This document shows positions 34,526-43,595 of a stretch of 64,000 bases of DNA, in pieces (positions within the stretch are counted from its first letter, which is position 1; each line of letters begins with the position of its first letter). Both the position numbers and the translations under genes were made by a program. The notes beneath the pieces were generated by a model, which was given only the letters and a program-made list of their open reading frames with translations, did not search any database and was not told the origin of the DNA. The DNA is from Gammaproteobacteria bacterium. Lineage in GTDB: Bacteria; Pseudomonadota; Gammaproteobacteria; Francisellales; CACEW01. The stretch lies in NCBI GenBank assembly GCA_029256015.1, contig JAQSYQ010000001.1, forward strand, positions 1 through 64,000, in the 5' to 3' direction.

Positions 34526-34930
34526 CTAGCCAAACCCAAAAGCAAATTGCCGATCTCCAGCCCCTGATTCACAGTCTATGCTGACATTTGCGGGTTGCTG
34601 AGAGTCTGGAGTAAATCCTTGAAATAGAACATACGCCCCCTCATTCCGGTATAAAGGATCATGTTGGCCCACAAAATAACTGCTGTTTAATACACTTGGC
34701 GGTATTCCGGCCTGCCCTACTGTGCTGAAGCCCCCGACTGCTTCATAAAAAGTATTAGCCCTTACCACTGTTTCCTCTGTCGCACCGCTGATAGTGCAAT
34801 GAAAAGTTTCGGGTAGAGTCGGGTCTGTTTCTTTAAAGTTTGTATAATTAAATAGGCTCATAGAATCGGCTAAAGCCGTGCCAGATAATAAAAGGCTCGC
34901 GAGCATAGCAATCGATTTTCTAGTAGACAT
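34526..34930 (-). CDS. Small secreted protein
   Basis: 134 residues with a signal peptide (MSTRKSIAMLASLLLSGTALA-D), so the mature protein is about 112 residues. Two cysteines (FHCTISG and SIDCESG) could form a disulfide. Not recognised. A perfect AAAGGAGG lies 5 bases before the ATG, implying strong translation. One of five short exported proteins of similar build in this window. Confidence 0.75.
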   Translation of the reverse strand: MSTRKSIAMLASLLLSGTALADSMSLFNYTNFKETDPTLPETFHCTISGATEETVVRANTFYEAVGGFSTVGQAGIPPSVLNSSYFVGQHDPLYRNEGAYVLFQGFTPDSQQPANVSIDCESGAGDRQFAFGFG

Positions 34931-35071
34931 AACTACCTCCTTTAATTAAAAGAGAGCAAAATGAATGTCTTAAACTTACTTGATTATTTGAAACAATATG
35001 ATTTGAAGATACTGCAATACCTAGAATACCTATCTCAACTTTAGAAATCTACTGAGTTATTACTAACAATA

Positions 35072-35095
35072 AAAAAGGACCCTAAGGTCCTTTTT
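35072..35095. terminator. Bidirectional terminator after the cold-shock gene
   Basis: AAAAAGGACC-CTAA-GGTCCTTTTT, a perfect 10-base stem with T-tracts in both directions, 15 bases past the cold-shock gene stop. Confidence 0.85.
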
Positions 35096-35109
35096 AAGCT
35101 TGGTTAAAA

Positions 35110-35307
35110 TTAACCAATCACTTCAACATTTACCGCGTTCAAGCCTTTTGCTGAGCTTTCGGTGCTAAACTGAACTTTACTACCTTCATTTAATTGGCCT
35201 CTTTTGATGCCGTTTAAGTGAACGAAAACATCTTTGCCGCCGTCATCAGGAGTAATAAAACCAAAACCTTTGCTGTGATTGAAAAATTTAACTGTACCAG
35301 TATTCAT
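35110..35307 (-). CDS. Cold-shock domain protein (CspA family)
   Basis: 65 residues, a single OB-fold. RNP1 is KGFGFI and RNP2 is VFVHL. It begins [18 protein letters not shown]. Cold-shock proteins bind single-stranded RNA and DNA and melt mRNA structure. The His in place of the common Asn/Glu before SKGFGF is a minor variation. A strong terminator follows. Confidence 0.95.
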   Translation of the reverse strand: MNTGTVKFFNHSKGFGFITPDDGGKDVFVHLNGIKRGQLNEGSKVQFSTESSAKGLNAVNVEVIG

Positions 35308-35430
35308 CTAATGTCTCTCTATTTGTATTGTTGGTGTCACAACTTGACTGAATTTTTCTTCAGAATAAGAGGCAACGAAAGCAGTATATCACAATCTATA
35401 CCAAGAGTCTCCTTAGCATTTACCATATTT

Positions 35431-35919
35431 TTAATCTCTAAAATTATTAAACTGCAAGGGCAGGCTTAAATTTTGTGTGCGAAGCAGAGCAATAGCGGCT
35501 TGCAGCTCATCTTTCTTATCGCCTGATACTCTTACTTTATTGTCTTGAATGCTGGCTTTTACTTTTAATTTGGCGTCTTTGATAAGTTGAACAATTTCTT
35601 TGCCAAGCTCTTTATCTATGCCCTCTTGCAAGCTAATAACTTGCTTTACTACTTTGCCGCTTGGAACAGGATCGTTAACTTCCAAATGTTTTGAGCTAAT
35701 ATTTCTTTTGATTAACTTGTTATTCAAAATATCCTGCATCTGAGCAACCTGAAAGTCTGATGAGGACTCTAAGCTGATGGTTTTATCTTTTTCATTGAGC
35801 TCAAATTTAGCATTTGCTCCTTTGAAATCAAATCGAGTGGAAACTTCTCGATTAGCCTGATCAACCGCGTTTACTATTTCATGCATTTCTAGTTCTGATA
35901 CCACATCAAATGAAGGCAT
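35431..35919 (-). CDS. yajQ: YajQ-family nucleotide-binding protein
   Basis: 162 residues, full-length YajQ (UPF0234): MPSFDVVSELEMHEIVNAVDQANREVSTRFDFKG and the C-terminal KKDELQAAIALLR. Family members bind nucleotides or RNA, and in Xanthomonas and Pseudomonas bind cyclic-di-GMP and modulate transcription. Monocistronic, upstream of the cold-shock gene by 123 bases. Confidence 0.93.
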   Translation of the reverse strand: MPSFDVVSELEMHEIVNAVDQANREVSTRFDFKGANAKFELNEKDKTISLESSSDFQVAQMQDILNNKLIKRNISSKHLEVNDPVPSGKVVKQVISLQEGIDKELGKEIVQLIKDAKLKVKASIQDNKVRVSGDKKDELQAAIALLRTQNLSLPLQFNNFRD

Positions 35920-36082
35920 AAGGATTCCTATAGTTTATTAGTATGGCTGAACAAATTATCACAACCCGTATTGAAGTGACAATACGGCATAAACTGTGTG
36001 CGATGGGATTTTACAGCTAAGGGCTTTATAATAAGCCTAATCTCAGTTTATCCAAGCTATCCGTGAATATAAAGGAGGAATC

Positions 36083-36901
36083 ATGCAATCACCTTCCAGC
36101 AATGAAGAAGCCCTTATTTTTGCGCGTTCACGCAATAGAGGGCTATCCACCACTCGAAAAGTCTCTTGGTGGGTGCTAGGCGCTATTTACCTAGGTATCA
36201 TTATTCATAACCTAACTGTTCAAGATAAAGAGAGCTGGCCTCCTTATGCATTTAGGCTAACCCAAGATGGTGCCTATCTGTGCTTGCTACAGCACCTTAT
36301 ACATCCGCATAGTCCTCTTTTAAGACCACATAATGCATATATTCAAGGCAATGGCCGCTGGAGATGTTTGAGAGACGATAATTACACTCATACAGAAGGT
36401 TTTAGTAATCTTGCCTTATCATTAGAAGGAGTCATCCCCATATTGTACTGGGGCCTGGCTTTTCCTGTGGCTGCAGATATCACAACGCCCAATAGCTATG
36501 TTAGCGCAGGCTTGATGCACGGGGCCATCAGTTTAGCCATTTTAGCGGACTACTTTTTTAATAATCGACCCTTTCATTTCGCCCATACTCTAGTCAACTT
36601 AGCTTTGTTTATGGGCATTTATACTTTGTGGAATTATGCAGGCCAAAAAATTCAATCAGACCCGATCTACCCCATTATTGATTGGGAAAGAGAGCCTATG
36701 AAAGCTTTAATTGCGGTGGGCATTGCCTGCGCTAGCGCTGTATTAACCACAGCCGCATTAAAAGGCTTGTTTACTTTGCGTGATCGAGGCTGTCGAACTC
36801 AAGGCAGCCGCCCATTTTTTGACAGGCTGCAGGAGCAAGAAGCGCCCTCTGCTCCTTATCAAGCCCCGGCTCTTGTTGTTTTAATTACCCCTTACAATTA
36901 G
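36083..36901 (+). CDS. Membrane protein resembling AIG1/FAR-17a hydrolases
   Basis: 272 residues with about six membrane helices (first at 28-45, last at about 205-225). The pattern FRLTQDGAYLCLLQ (Thr60), then GLMHGAISLAILAD (His146), then LWNYAGQKIQSDPIYPIIDW resembles the eukaryotic AIG1/ADTRP family, whose catalytic Thr and His hydrolyse fatty-acid esters. This is a motif-level judgement, not a proven homology. AGGAGG precedes the ATG. The 3' end overlaps the convergent methyltransferase gene by 17 bases. Confidence 0.55.
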   Translation: MQSPSSNEEALIFARSRNRGLSTTRKVSWWVLGAIYLGIIIHNLTVQDKESWPPYAFRLTQDGAYLCLLQHLIHPHSPLLRPHNAYIQGNGRWRCLRDDNYTHTEGFSNLALSLEGVIPILYWGLAFPVAADITTPNSYVSAGLMHGAISLAILADYFFNNRPFHFAHTLVNLALFMGIYTLWNYAGQKIQSDPIYPIIDWEREPMKALIAVGIACASAVLTTAALKGLFTLRDRGCRTQGSRPFFDRLQEQEAPSAPYQAPALVVLITPYN

Positions 36902-37772
36902 CCGAAGCCGAATTCGCAATAAAAACGCCATATCGAACTCTGTTTTCTTGAAAGGCTCTTTTCATAAGTTTAATTTGTTTGGCGAAACGAAGCCCTCTTA
37001 TGCCGCCTAACATCAGCAATTGTAGAAAGCTATAAGAGCGGACCAAGCTTATTCCAATATCCCAGCTTTTAGCAACCTTAGGGCTCCAGTCTTCAGAGCG
37101 CTTTATGTTAAAGCCGCCTTGTTCCAGCAAACTTTTGTACTTCTCAATAGACGGCATATAAGGAAGGTCAAAAGCATTGCAAAGCGTCTTGTACTCTTTG
37201 GCTGCCTGCCCTTGATAAGAATCCTGATTCGAACACCAGGTCGCAAGCATCAATTTTCCTCCAGGCTTTAACACCCTGTGAGCCTCTCGAATAAATTGGC
37301 TTTTATCAAAAAACTGCTCGCAACTTTCAAGGGCCCAAACCACATCAAACTGATGTTCATTAAAGCCGTCCATTGCTAATGCGTCTTCCACTTTAAAAGA
37401 AACATCATGAACCTTCTCTTGCTTAGCCCGCTCTGTGGCCATTAAAACCTGTTTTTCACTTAAGCTCACTCCCGTGACTGAAACTCCATAATGTTTAGCT
37501 AGATATAGACTGCTGCCGCCCATACCACAACCTACATCGAGAACTTTATCGCCCGGCTTAAGCTCAAGATAAGCTGCAAGTTCGTCTATTAATTTTTCTT
37601 GGGCCTGCAACGGAGAAATCGCATTGTCATTTTCATAAAATCCGTGATGAATATGAGGTCCCCAAATACTAGACCATGCTGGAGAAATTTGCTCCCAAAA
37701 CTGAGTGATCCTTTTGCTTATTTGCATTGGATCGTTAAATAACGGACGATCTGTTCTTAACTCAAACTCCAT
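36885..37772 (-). CDS. SAM-dependent methyltransferase (tocopherol-methyltransferase-like)
   Basis: 295 residues. Class I methyltransferase motif I is VLDVGCGMGGSSLYLAKHYG (about 79-98), followed by VTGVSLSEKQV and the motif-III-like HRVLKPGGKLMLATWC. Overall build is like gamma-tocopherol C-methyltransferases and related C/O-methyltransferases that act on lipid-tailed aromatic substrates. Third gene of a compact unit after a type III PKS and another methyltransferase (3-base gap), so its substrate is probably the polyketide product. Confidence 0.88.
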   Translation of the reverse strand: MEFELRTDRPLFNDPMQISKRITQFWEQISPAWSSIWGPHIHHGFYENDNAISPLQAQEKLIDELAAYLELKPGDKVLDVGCGMGGSSLYLAKHYGVSVTGVSLSEKQVLMATERAKQEKVHDVSFKVEDALAMDGFNEHQFDVVWALESCEQFFDKSQFIREAHRVLKPGGKLMLATWCSNQDSYQGQAAKEYKTLCNAFDLPYMPSIEKYKSLLEQGGFNIKRSEDWSPKVAKSWDIGISLVRSYSFLQLLMLGGIRGLRFAKQIKLMKRAFQENRVRYGVFIANSASANCKG

Positions 37773-37775
37773 GAT

Positions 37776-38483
37776 TTACTCCTTTTGCCAAATAATAACT
37801 TGCCAACGAAAAGCAAAGCGCCAGCTTATGCTGTAGCGATTAATATAAGATTTTTTTAATATATCGATGATTTCTCTTTTATGAAAAGCCCGAAGTACTG
37901 AGAGCGGGCCATCATTTTGGGATAGTTTTGAAAACCTGAATAACTTTGCCAAAAATTTTATTGAATAATAGCTTATAGCGTGCCTCTGCAAGTCGTTGAT
38001 AACAATAGCCAGTCTTGCCTGCTTCCTAAGCTGAGCCAATATCTTTATGAGTTCAGCATCGCTTATGTGATGGCAAAAGCTATTCAGGCTAATAATGTCA
38101 AAACTAAGCTTTAAAAATTCAGAAGAAAATAGATCCATTACCTGATACTGAATATCTGAAAAAGCTTTCGATTGAGCTTTAGCTTGCTCAATCATAAACG
38201 GATTAATATCAATGCCCAGCAAGTTAAGCATAAGTCCCTTTGCCTGTGCCCATTTAGATAGAGCCCTCAATAAACCTCCATTCCCACAGCCCACATCTAC
38301 AATAGATAAATTCTTATGTTTCGGGTAATACTGCCGCACTTTCTCAAGCGAATTAAGTAAAGCAGCTTGGCTTCCAAATAATCGATTGGTCAGCTCCAAC
38401 TCTCGTAAATTAAGCGCCAACTCCTCTCCTGACAATGAATAATCATCCATTAACTCTTTTTGCTGGCTTCTTTGTTTAAACAT
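37776..38483 (-). CDS. SAM-dependent methyltransferase, PKS-linked
   Basis: 235 residues. Motif I VDVGCGNGGLLRAL (about 62-75), then LLGIDINPFMIEQAKAQ and DIISLNSFCHHISDAEL. Similar in style to methyltransferases regularly found beside bacterial type III PKS genes, where they O-methylate the resorcinol or pyrone. It overlaps the PKS gene by 8 bases and precedes a second methyltransferase by 3 bases. Confidence 0.85.
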   Translation of the reverse strand: MFKQRSQQKELMDDYSLSGEELALNLRELELTNRLFGSQAALLNSLEKVRQYYPKHKNLSIVDVGCGNGGLLRALSKWAQAKGLMLNLLGIDINPFMIEQAKAQSKAFSDIQYQVMDLFSSEFLKLSFDIISLNSFCHHISDAELIKILAQLRKQARLAIVINDLQRHAISYYSIKFLAKLFRFSKLSQNDGPLSVLRAFHKREIIDILKKSYINRYSISWRFAFRWQVIIWQKE

Positions 38484-39582
38484 AGTGAGGCCTTATCAGC
38501 ATAGATTGGATGCTTAAACCTGGGCCGAAGGCAAAGCTCATAATATTCTTGTCATGATCCTGGCTGTCTAAGCCCTGCCATAAGGCTTTTAATACAAATA
38601 GAATGGTCACCGAAGACATATTGCCGAACTGGTGCAAAACCTCATAAGCATAGCGGTTATCATGTTCTGTTATATTCAAAGCTTGCTCGCAGGCTTTAAG
38701 AATTTTTACTCCGCCTGGATGAATCGCATAGAAATCAATATCTAATAATTCAAGGCTTTGCCCGCCAAGAAGTTTTTCAACAAATTTTGCAATGCCGCTT
38801 TCAATCAAATTGGGAATATAGGAACTAAGTACGATATCAAAACCGAAATCTGAAATATGCCAGGCCATTTCCTGCTCGGTCTGAGGCAATAAATCGCAAT
38901 GAAATTTCAAGAAGTTTAAAGAATTCCGTGTGGCATCGGTGGCTTCTATTAAGACAGCGGCGGCCCCATCTGCAAAAATGGCATTGGCAATCATATTGTC
39001 CATGCTTCTGCTTTGCTGAAAATGCAAGGTACAAAGCTCAACACAGACTACTAAAACTTTTGCTTGCGAGTCAGCTTTACAAATATTATAAGCAAGCTCC
39101 ATCGCATTAAAAGCGGCATAACAGCCCATAAAATTAACGGCAAAACGCTTAGTAGTAGTTGAAAGATGAAGTTGCTGGATAATTTCAATATCTAGGCCCG
39201 GAGCATACATGCCGGTACAGCTCACTGTTATAAGATGAGTGATATCGCGGGGATCAATATTTTCAATTGATGCCAAGCAGTTTTTAATTGCGCTAAGGGC
39301 TAGATTCAAAGCGTTGGCCTTATATAGATTCATTCTAGCCGCGGTGCTGGGAAAAGCAGCATTGGCGTCATTTGGAAAAAATTCAAACTCTCCGCGCTGC
39401 TTCAGGTAATCTCCTATCACACTGTAGCGATATTCAATTTGAGTCGCCTTATAAAGTCTTTTAAGCAGGCGGCGCTCTATCCCTTCCAAATCCAATATGT
39501 CAGCCACGGTTTCAGCTGCTCTGGATTGGGATTGCTTAAATTGAGGCACTGCTGTTCCGATTGCTGTAATGCCAATTTGCAT
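38476..39582 (-). CDS. Type III polyketide synthase (chalcone/stilbene synthase-like)
   Basis: 368 residues with the complete catalytic triad: Cys154 in NFMGCYAAFNAM, His288 in AIHPGGVKIL and Asn321 in FGNMSSVTI. Type III PKSs condense an acyl-CoA starter with malonyl-CoA to give alkylpyrones, alkylresorcinols or chalcones. Which one is made here cannot be told. First of three tightly packed genes with two methyltransferases, so a methylated polyketide is the expected product. Divergent from an orphan membrane protein gene at 39735. Confidence 0.93.
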   Translation of the reverse strand: MQIGITAIGTAVPQFKQSQSRAAETVADILDLEGIERRLLKRLYKATQIEYRYSVIGDYLKQRGEFEFFPNDANAAFPSTAARMNLYKANALNLALSAIKNCLASIENIDPRDITHLITVSCTGMYAPGLDIEIIQQLHLSTTTKRFAVNFMGCYAAFNAMELAYNICKADSQAKVLVVCVELCTLHFQQSRSMDNMIANAIFADGAAAVLIEATDATRNSLNFLKFHCDLLPQTEQEMAWHISDFGFDIVLSSYIPNLIESGIAKFVEKLLGGQSLELLDIDFYAIHPGGVKILKACEQALNITEHDNRYAYEVLHQFGNMSSVTILFVLKALWQGLDSQDHDKNIMSFAFGPGLSIQSMLIRPHYV

Positions 39583-39734
39583 GTTGAGTTTACGCCTTCG
39601 GCCGTGATCTGAATTTATTTTATCACCATCTTAAAAATAAATATTCAGCAGCATTCGATATATACCTTTAGCTTTTGATTTAATTAAATAATTGCTAATA
39701 TGCTCGCTGAGTAAAAGCGAATTAGGAATATCCC

Positions 39735-41519
39735 ATGTTTTGCAACCCACGCCCTTCAACCCAAGCTTGTCAGGCCACAATAAGCAGGGTATCCGAAGGT
39801 TTCTATGGCTCCATTGCAAGAATTAGCCCTAACATCACTGCATGCTCAGCGATTGTTTTAGGTACAGGAATAGCTGCCCTCAACAACCTTTATCCCTATA
39901 ATGATGGAATTATTGCGTTTGCAGCAGTAACGGTTTTGCATTTGGCTCTTCTTAATGTCACTAATCGCTATGAGCTATTGCGGACCCTTTCGGTATTAGG
40001 CTTGGCAAGTGCCTTGGCAATCTCCTATAAATATGCAGTATCCGAAGCTTCAGATTATGAAATCAGTCCTAACACTTCAGAAATGGCTTATACAGGAGCC
40101 ATTTTTGCTTCGCTTTTATATTTATTTCAAAGACAGCTCAGCAGAAGGCAAGAAAAATTTGTCACAAAGCCCTACTTTTTGCTAAGCAAAAGCATTCAAA
40201 CTCAACTCATGCTTATTGCAACTTTGCTAAACTACTTCTGGTCACAAAGTGCGTCTGATCCAAGTTTACAAACACTTGGAAACAGCATTGAACTATCTAA
40301 AATCATCATTTACCCTAGTGCAATCGTTTTTTTGCAAGACTTATTGTTTAATCTAATCCATTTGAAACGAGCGACTAGCAATAATGAACAGACTTCTAAG
40401 GCCTCAAGTTTTCGGTCAAATCTTATTTTAGCATTCATTTTCGTTCCTGCAATTTCGTTAATGCTCATAGCCATTGCAGTTCCTGCCTACTCAAGAGGAA
40501 TAAACATTATTGTTCTTTTGTTCAACAACTTGAGTTCGCTTTCTGGCTATATCGATTTAAGTGATAGCTATTTCAACCCTCAAAAACTTGCTTATAATGT
40601 AAATATACTTACTCCTATAGCAATAATTTCACTGTTTTTAAGTATGAGCAAAGAATTTTTTGAACCTGCAGTTTATATTTCAATTTTCCCTCCTTCAGAT
40701 AAGACCAAAGAAACTGTATTAGAAGAAGCTCAAAGCTTCGACATTTTTGGTAACGCCGTCACCCAAAGTTGCAAAAAAGTAAGGCAGGGGCATCAAGCCC
40801 CTCCCGGCAAATGGTCGGTTCGTTTTAAAAATTCAAAACACACATTAATGATCCACAAAAACTTTATTGTAAGCTTTCTTAAAGTTCAGGGATCTGTTGC
40901 TGTTATTGCCAATATATTAGCTTCACTGTTTGCTTTAGATAAACACTTCTCTTATAAAGCGCCTAACTTATCATTGAGTTTGGGCTTGTTTGGGGCGCTA
41001 GCTGGATTTTATCCTTATTTGCAAAAAGACACAGAATGGAAAGCATTAAGAAGGCTTGCTAGCATTGCGTATCAGTTAACCCTACTTGCTGATATTGGGA
41101 AAAACACATTAATTTTAGGCACGTATCTATGGTTAATTTGGGTTGAAATTACCCAAGAAACCCAAGCCATGGAAAATGATGCCTATATGCAACTATTAAA
41201 GCACAGCACAAGCCTTTTGTTTGGTGTAACGGCTGCTATCATACTGCAGCAAACTGCTTTTTCTTATCACATTTCACATCGGGTAAATGAAGAAGGGTAT
41301 TCCCTCGTGAGTGAAGATGAAATCAATCATGCTGCCATAATGGGAGCTAAATTGGCATCACGCCTTAGGTTCTCTTCCTCACCAAAGCCTGTCAGCCAAA
41401 ATGCAGGATCTCAGCAGGCTGCAGGAGTAGAGCTTATGACTGTTGTTAATCCATTGAGGGTTGCATCAGGCCAAGAAAAGGAAGGCTCAAGCAATATGCA
41501 GGCACAGGAATGGGCCTAG
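39735..41519 (+). CDS. Large orphan polytopic membrane protein
   Basis: 594 residues with roughly ten to twelve hydrophobic segments, e.g. SAIVLGTGIAALNNLY near residue 35 and ILAFIFVPAISLMLIAIAV near 235. Soluble linkers lie around 330-370, and a hydrophilic tail follows residue 525. There is no recognised transporter signature and no signal peptide. AGGA precedes the ATG by 7 bases. Neighbour of another orphan membrane-anchored protein 117 bases downstream on the same strand. Function unknown; a lineage-specific protein is likely. Confidence 0.7.
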   Translation: MFCNPRPSTQACQATISRVSEGFYGSIARISPNITACSAIVLGTGIAALNNLYPYNDGIIAFAAVTVLHLALLNVTNRYELLRTLSVLGLASALAISYKYAVSEASDYEISPNTSEMAYTGAIFASLLYLFQRQLSRRQEKFVTKPYFLLSKSIQTQLMLIATLLNYFWSQSASDPSLQTLGNSIELSKIIIYPSAIVFLQDLLFNLIHLKRATSNNEQTSKASSFRSNLILAFIFVPAISLMLIAIAVPAYSRGINIIVLLFNNLSSLSGYIDLSDSYFNPQKLAYNVNILTPIAIISLFLSMSKEFFEPAVYISIFPPSDKTKETVLEEAQSFDIFGNAVTQSCKKVRQGHQAPPGKWSVRFKNSKHTLMIHKNFIVSFLKVQGSVAVIANILASLFALDKHFSYKAPNLSLSLGLFGALAGFYPYLQKDTEWKALRRLASIAYQLTLLADIGKNTLILGTYLWLIWVEITQETQAMENDAYMQLLKHSTSLLFGVTAAIILQQTAFSYHISHRVNEEGYSLVSEDEINHAAIMGAKLASRLRFSSSPKPVSQNAGSQQAAGVELMTVVNPLRVASGQEKEGSSNMQAQEWA

Positions 41520-41636
41520 GCCACAATTAAGGCTTTTGCAGAGGCTGACCTCGTGAACCATAAAGCTATAGGCATCTAGCGCACAGCGAACTATAATGGC
41601 CAAGCTTTATTAATCTCAACACAAAAAGGCTATGCC

Positions 41637-42581
41637 ATGCCCATTCATCGCCAAGCTCAAGCGCTTAAGCCATTGCATTATTTGCTTTTAAGCTTACCTG
41701 TTATTTTAATAGCTATTATTTTTCAGAGATACCTGGCAAGACCTTCCCATCTAATGGAAAAGCATCCACTGCCAATGCTTCCTCAAGGATATAGGCTCGA
41801 TTCAGAAGCTTGTAAGCCCATTATTGAAGCCGCCATGAAACCGGGAGATGTAGCAATAGCTTTTACCCCTAAAGGTCCTATGCCGGCGGCCTGCATTTTG
41901 GATGAAAATGGCAAAGCTTGCCAAACTGAACAAACAAAGCTGATGCAATTTATCGAGCATAAAGCCCCTGCAAATAGAGCAAGGCTTTCTAAAGCAAGAG
42001 ATAAAGCTAGAATTGAATATGAAACCCAGGCTATGCATCTGGAGCATGCCTTGAAAAGTCATAAAGCATTTGTAGAACAGGTTAAGCTTCGCCTAAAAGA
42101 GTTTATTGTAGCTGAAATGGCTTTGTCTCAAAACTTAGGCAACTGCGCAGAATTTACCGCCATTCAAATTGCCTTAAGATTAATCCAAGCAAATGAAACC
42201 CTTGCCTCCCTGCAAAGAGTGACTGTTGAATTTAGCTATAATGGTATGAGTGACTCTCATGTATTTTTGCAAAGAGACAATACAATATGTGATGCCTATA
42301 ATAATCAAAATGGCCCTATTGACATACTTAGCAGCCAGTTTGTTATGTATAAGCCAAAACATAAAAAGACTGCTTCACGCAAAGTATTAGAAATTTCTAG
42401 CTCACTGTATAAACCGGAAGGATTGTCTCAAGATTTATATAATACCGCTATAAGCATAGAAAATAAGGCTCGCGCAAATTTTATCAAAGCATTTGTCGCA
42501 AGGTTTGAGGCAACTTTGAATCAATCAGGAAAAGCCATCGCCTTGCGAGACTTTCCAGTGAACGAAGCCTCACTTGGCTAA
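41637..42581 (+). CDS. Membrane-anchored protein with Cys-His-Asp (papain/transglutaminase-like) signature
   Basis: 314 residues. An N-terminal anchor helix (about 14-30, HYLLLSLPVILIAIIF), a charged coiled region (110-160), then NLGNCAEFTAIQIALRL (Cys170), SDSHVFLQRDN (His208) and TICDAYNN (Asp219). This order and spacing is typical of papain- or transglutaminase-fold cysteine hydrolases, including bacterial effectors with GNCxE...HxFL...D. The family is otherwise not recognised. Its end overlaps the convergent LysR gene by 12 bases. Protease activity is inference. Confidence 0.6.
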   Translation: MPIHRQAQALKPLHYLLLSLPVILIAIIFQRYLARPSHLMEKHPLPMLPQGYRLDSEACKPIIEAAMKPGDVAIAFTPKGPMPAACILDENGKACQTEQTKLMQFIEHKAPANRARLSKARDKARIEYETQAMHLEHALKSHKAFVEQVKLRLKEFIVAEMALSQNLGNCAEFTAIQIALRLIQANETLASLQRVTVEFSYNGMSDSHVFLQRDNTICDAYNNQNGPIDILSSQFVMYKPKHKKTASRKVLEISSSLYKPEGLSQDLYNTAISIENKARANFIKAFVARFEATLNQSGKAIALRDFPVNEASLG

Positions 42582-43505
42582 TAAAGCTATATCAGCAATT
42601 TCCATAATTTGATTTCGAAGCCAAGCATGGCCCAAGTCACTTTCATGAATATGATGCCAAGCTATCTGAAACTTCATTTCCTGCAGACTAAATGGCAATG
42701 ATTTAATAAGAATTGAGTAATGTTTTTGGTGTAGTAAGGCTATTTTTTCTGGAGCAGTCCCAATTAAGCTGTCAGATTCTTCAATCAGTTGGAAAATTGG
42801 CCCCATATAAGGAAGACTTACCCTAACTTGGCGCTTAACATTCAACTTAGCAAGGGCTTCGTCAATGATCCGGGGTCTTTCAGGGTTATCTGTACGCAAT
42901 ACGGCGGTGTGCGGATAGTTAAGATATTCTTCCAAACCGATGCTTTGCTTTTTTGCTAAGGGATGCTTTTTACTTAGCACACACACTCCGCGATCCTTGA
43001 ATAATATTTGCTTTTTGATACTAGGACTATCCCCAAATATCTTGCCTAAGGCTAGATCATATTTCCCTTTTTCAAAGGCCTCAGGATCTCCCAAATATTC
43101 AACCGGCATAACAATAATTTCAATCCCGGGCGCTTTTTTTTGCAAATGCTCAAGCAGCTTAGGCAAAAGCAATGAGCTCATGTAATCTGACATGCCTATT
43201 TTAAAAGATCTCTGGGAAGTGCTTGGCTCAAATCGTTGACCATTTTCAATAAGATTGCGTATTTCCTCTAAAACCTGATGTAATTTTGGCTGAAGCAAGC
43301 TCGCGTAGTTAGTCAAAATCATGCGGTTTTTTTCTCGAACTAACAGTTCGTCTTTGAAAATATCTCGTAGCTGCTGGAGATTTTTACTCATAGCAGCTTG
43401 GCTAAGACATAACTTCTTTGCAGCCTGAGTAACGTTTTGCTCAGCCAAAAGGACATCAAGCGCAATGAGTAAATTCAAATTAATTCGATATAGGTCTATT
43501 ACCAT
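42570..43505 (-). CDS. LysR-family transcriptional regulator
   Basis: 311 residues. The N-terminal winged helix has NVTQAAKKLCLSQAAMSKNLQQLRDIF; the C-terminal effector-binding domain starts near 90. The NodD/LeuO-like style (NLNLLIALDVLLAEQNVTQAA) is clear. It is divergent from an anion transporter at 43596 across 90 bases holding a 22-base dyad, so that transporter is its likely target and the transported acid its possible co-inducer (inference). Confidence 0.93.
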   Translation of the reverse strand: MVIDLYRINLNLLIALDVLLAEQNVTQAAKKLCLSQAAMSKNLQQLRDIFKDELLVREKNRMILTNYASLLQPKLHQVLEEIRNLIENGQRFEPSTSQRSFKIGMSDYMSSLLLPKLLEHLQKKAPGIEIIVMPVEYLGDPEAFEKGKYDLALGKIFGDSPSIKKQILFKDRGVCVLSKKHPLAKKQSIGLEEYLNYPHTAVLRTDNPERPRIIDEALAKLNVKRQVRVSLPYMGPIFQLIEESDSLIGTAPEKIALLHQKHYSILIKSLPFSLQEMKFQIAWHHIHESDLGHAWLRNQIMEIADIALLAK

Positions 43506-43523
43506 AAGTTATTGCCCTAATAA

Positions 43524-43545
43524 CTATAATGAGTTTCATTTATAG
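43524..43545. promoter_or_regulatory. Candidate LysR operator
   Basis: CTATAA-N10-TTATAG with an inner ATGA/TCAT pair, a 22-base dyad containing the T-N11-A pattern of LysR sites, midway between the divergent starts at 43505 and 43596. Confidence 0.5.
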
Positions 43546-43595
43546 TATAGCATGCCGCATAATACTGCAAGATCACTAAAAATTAGGGAATTTAA

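Noticed and set aside
41520..41636. Possible small RNA or tRNA in the gap between the two orphan membrane protein genes
   Set aside because: No cloverleaf, conserved T-loop sequence or terminator could be drawn.
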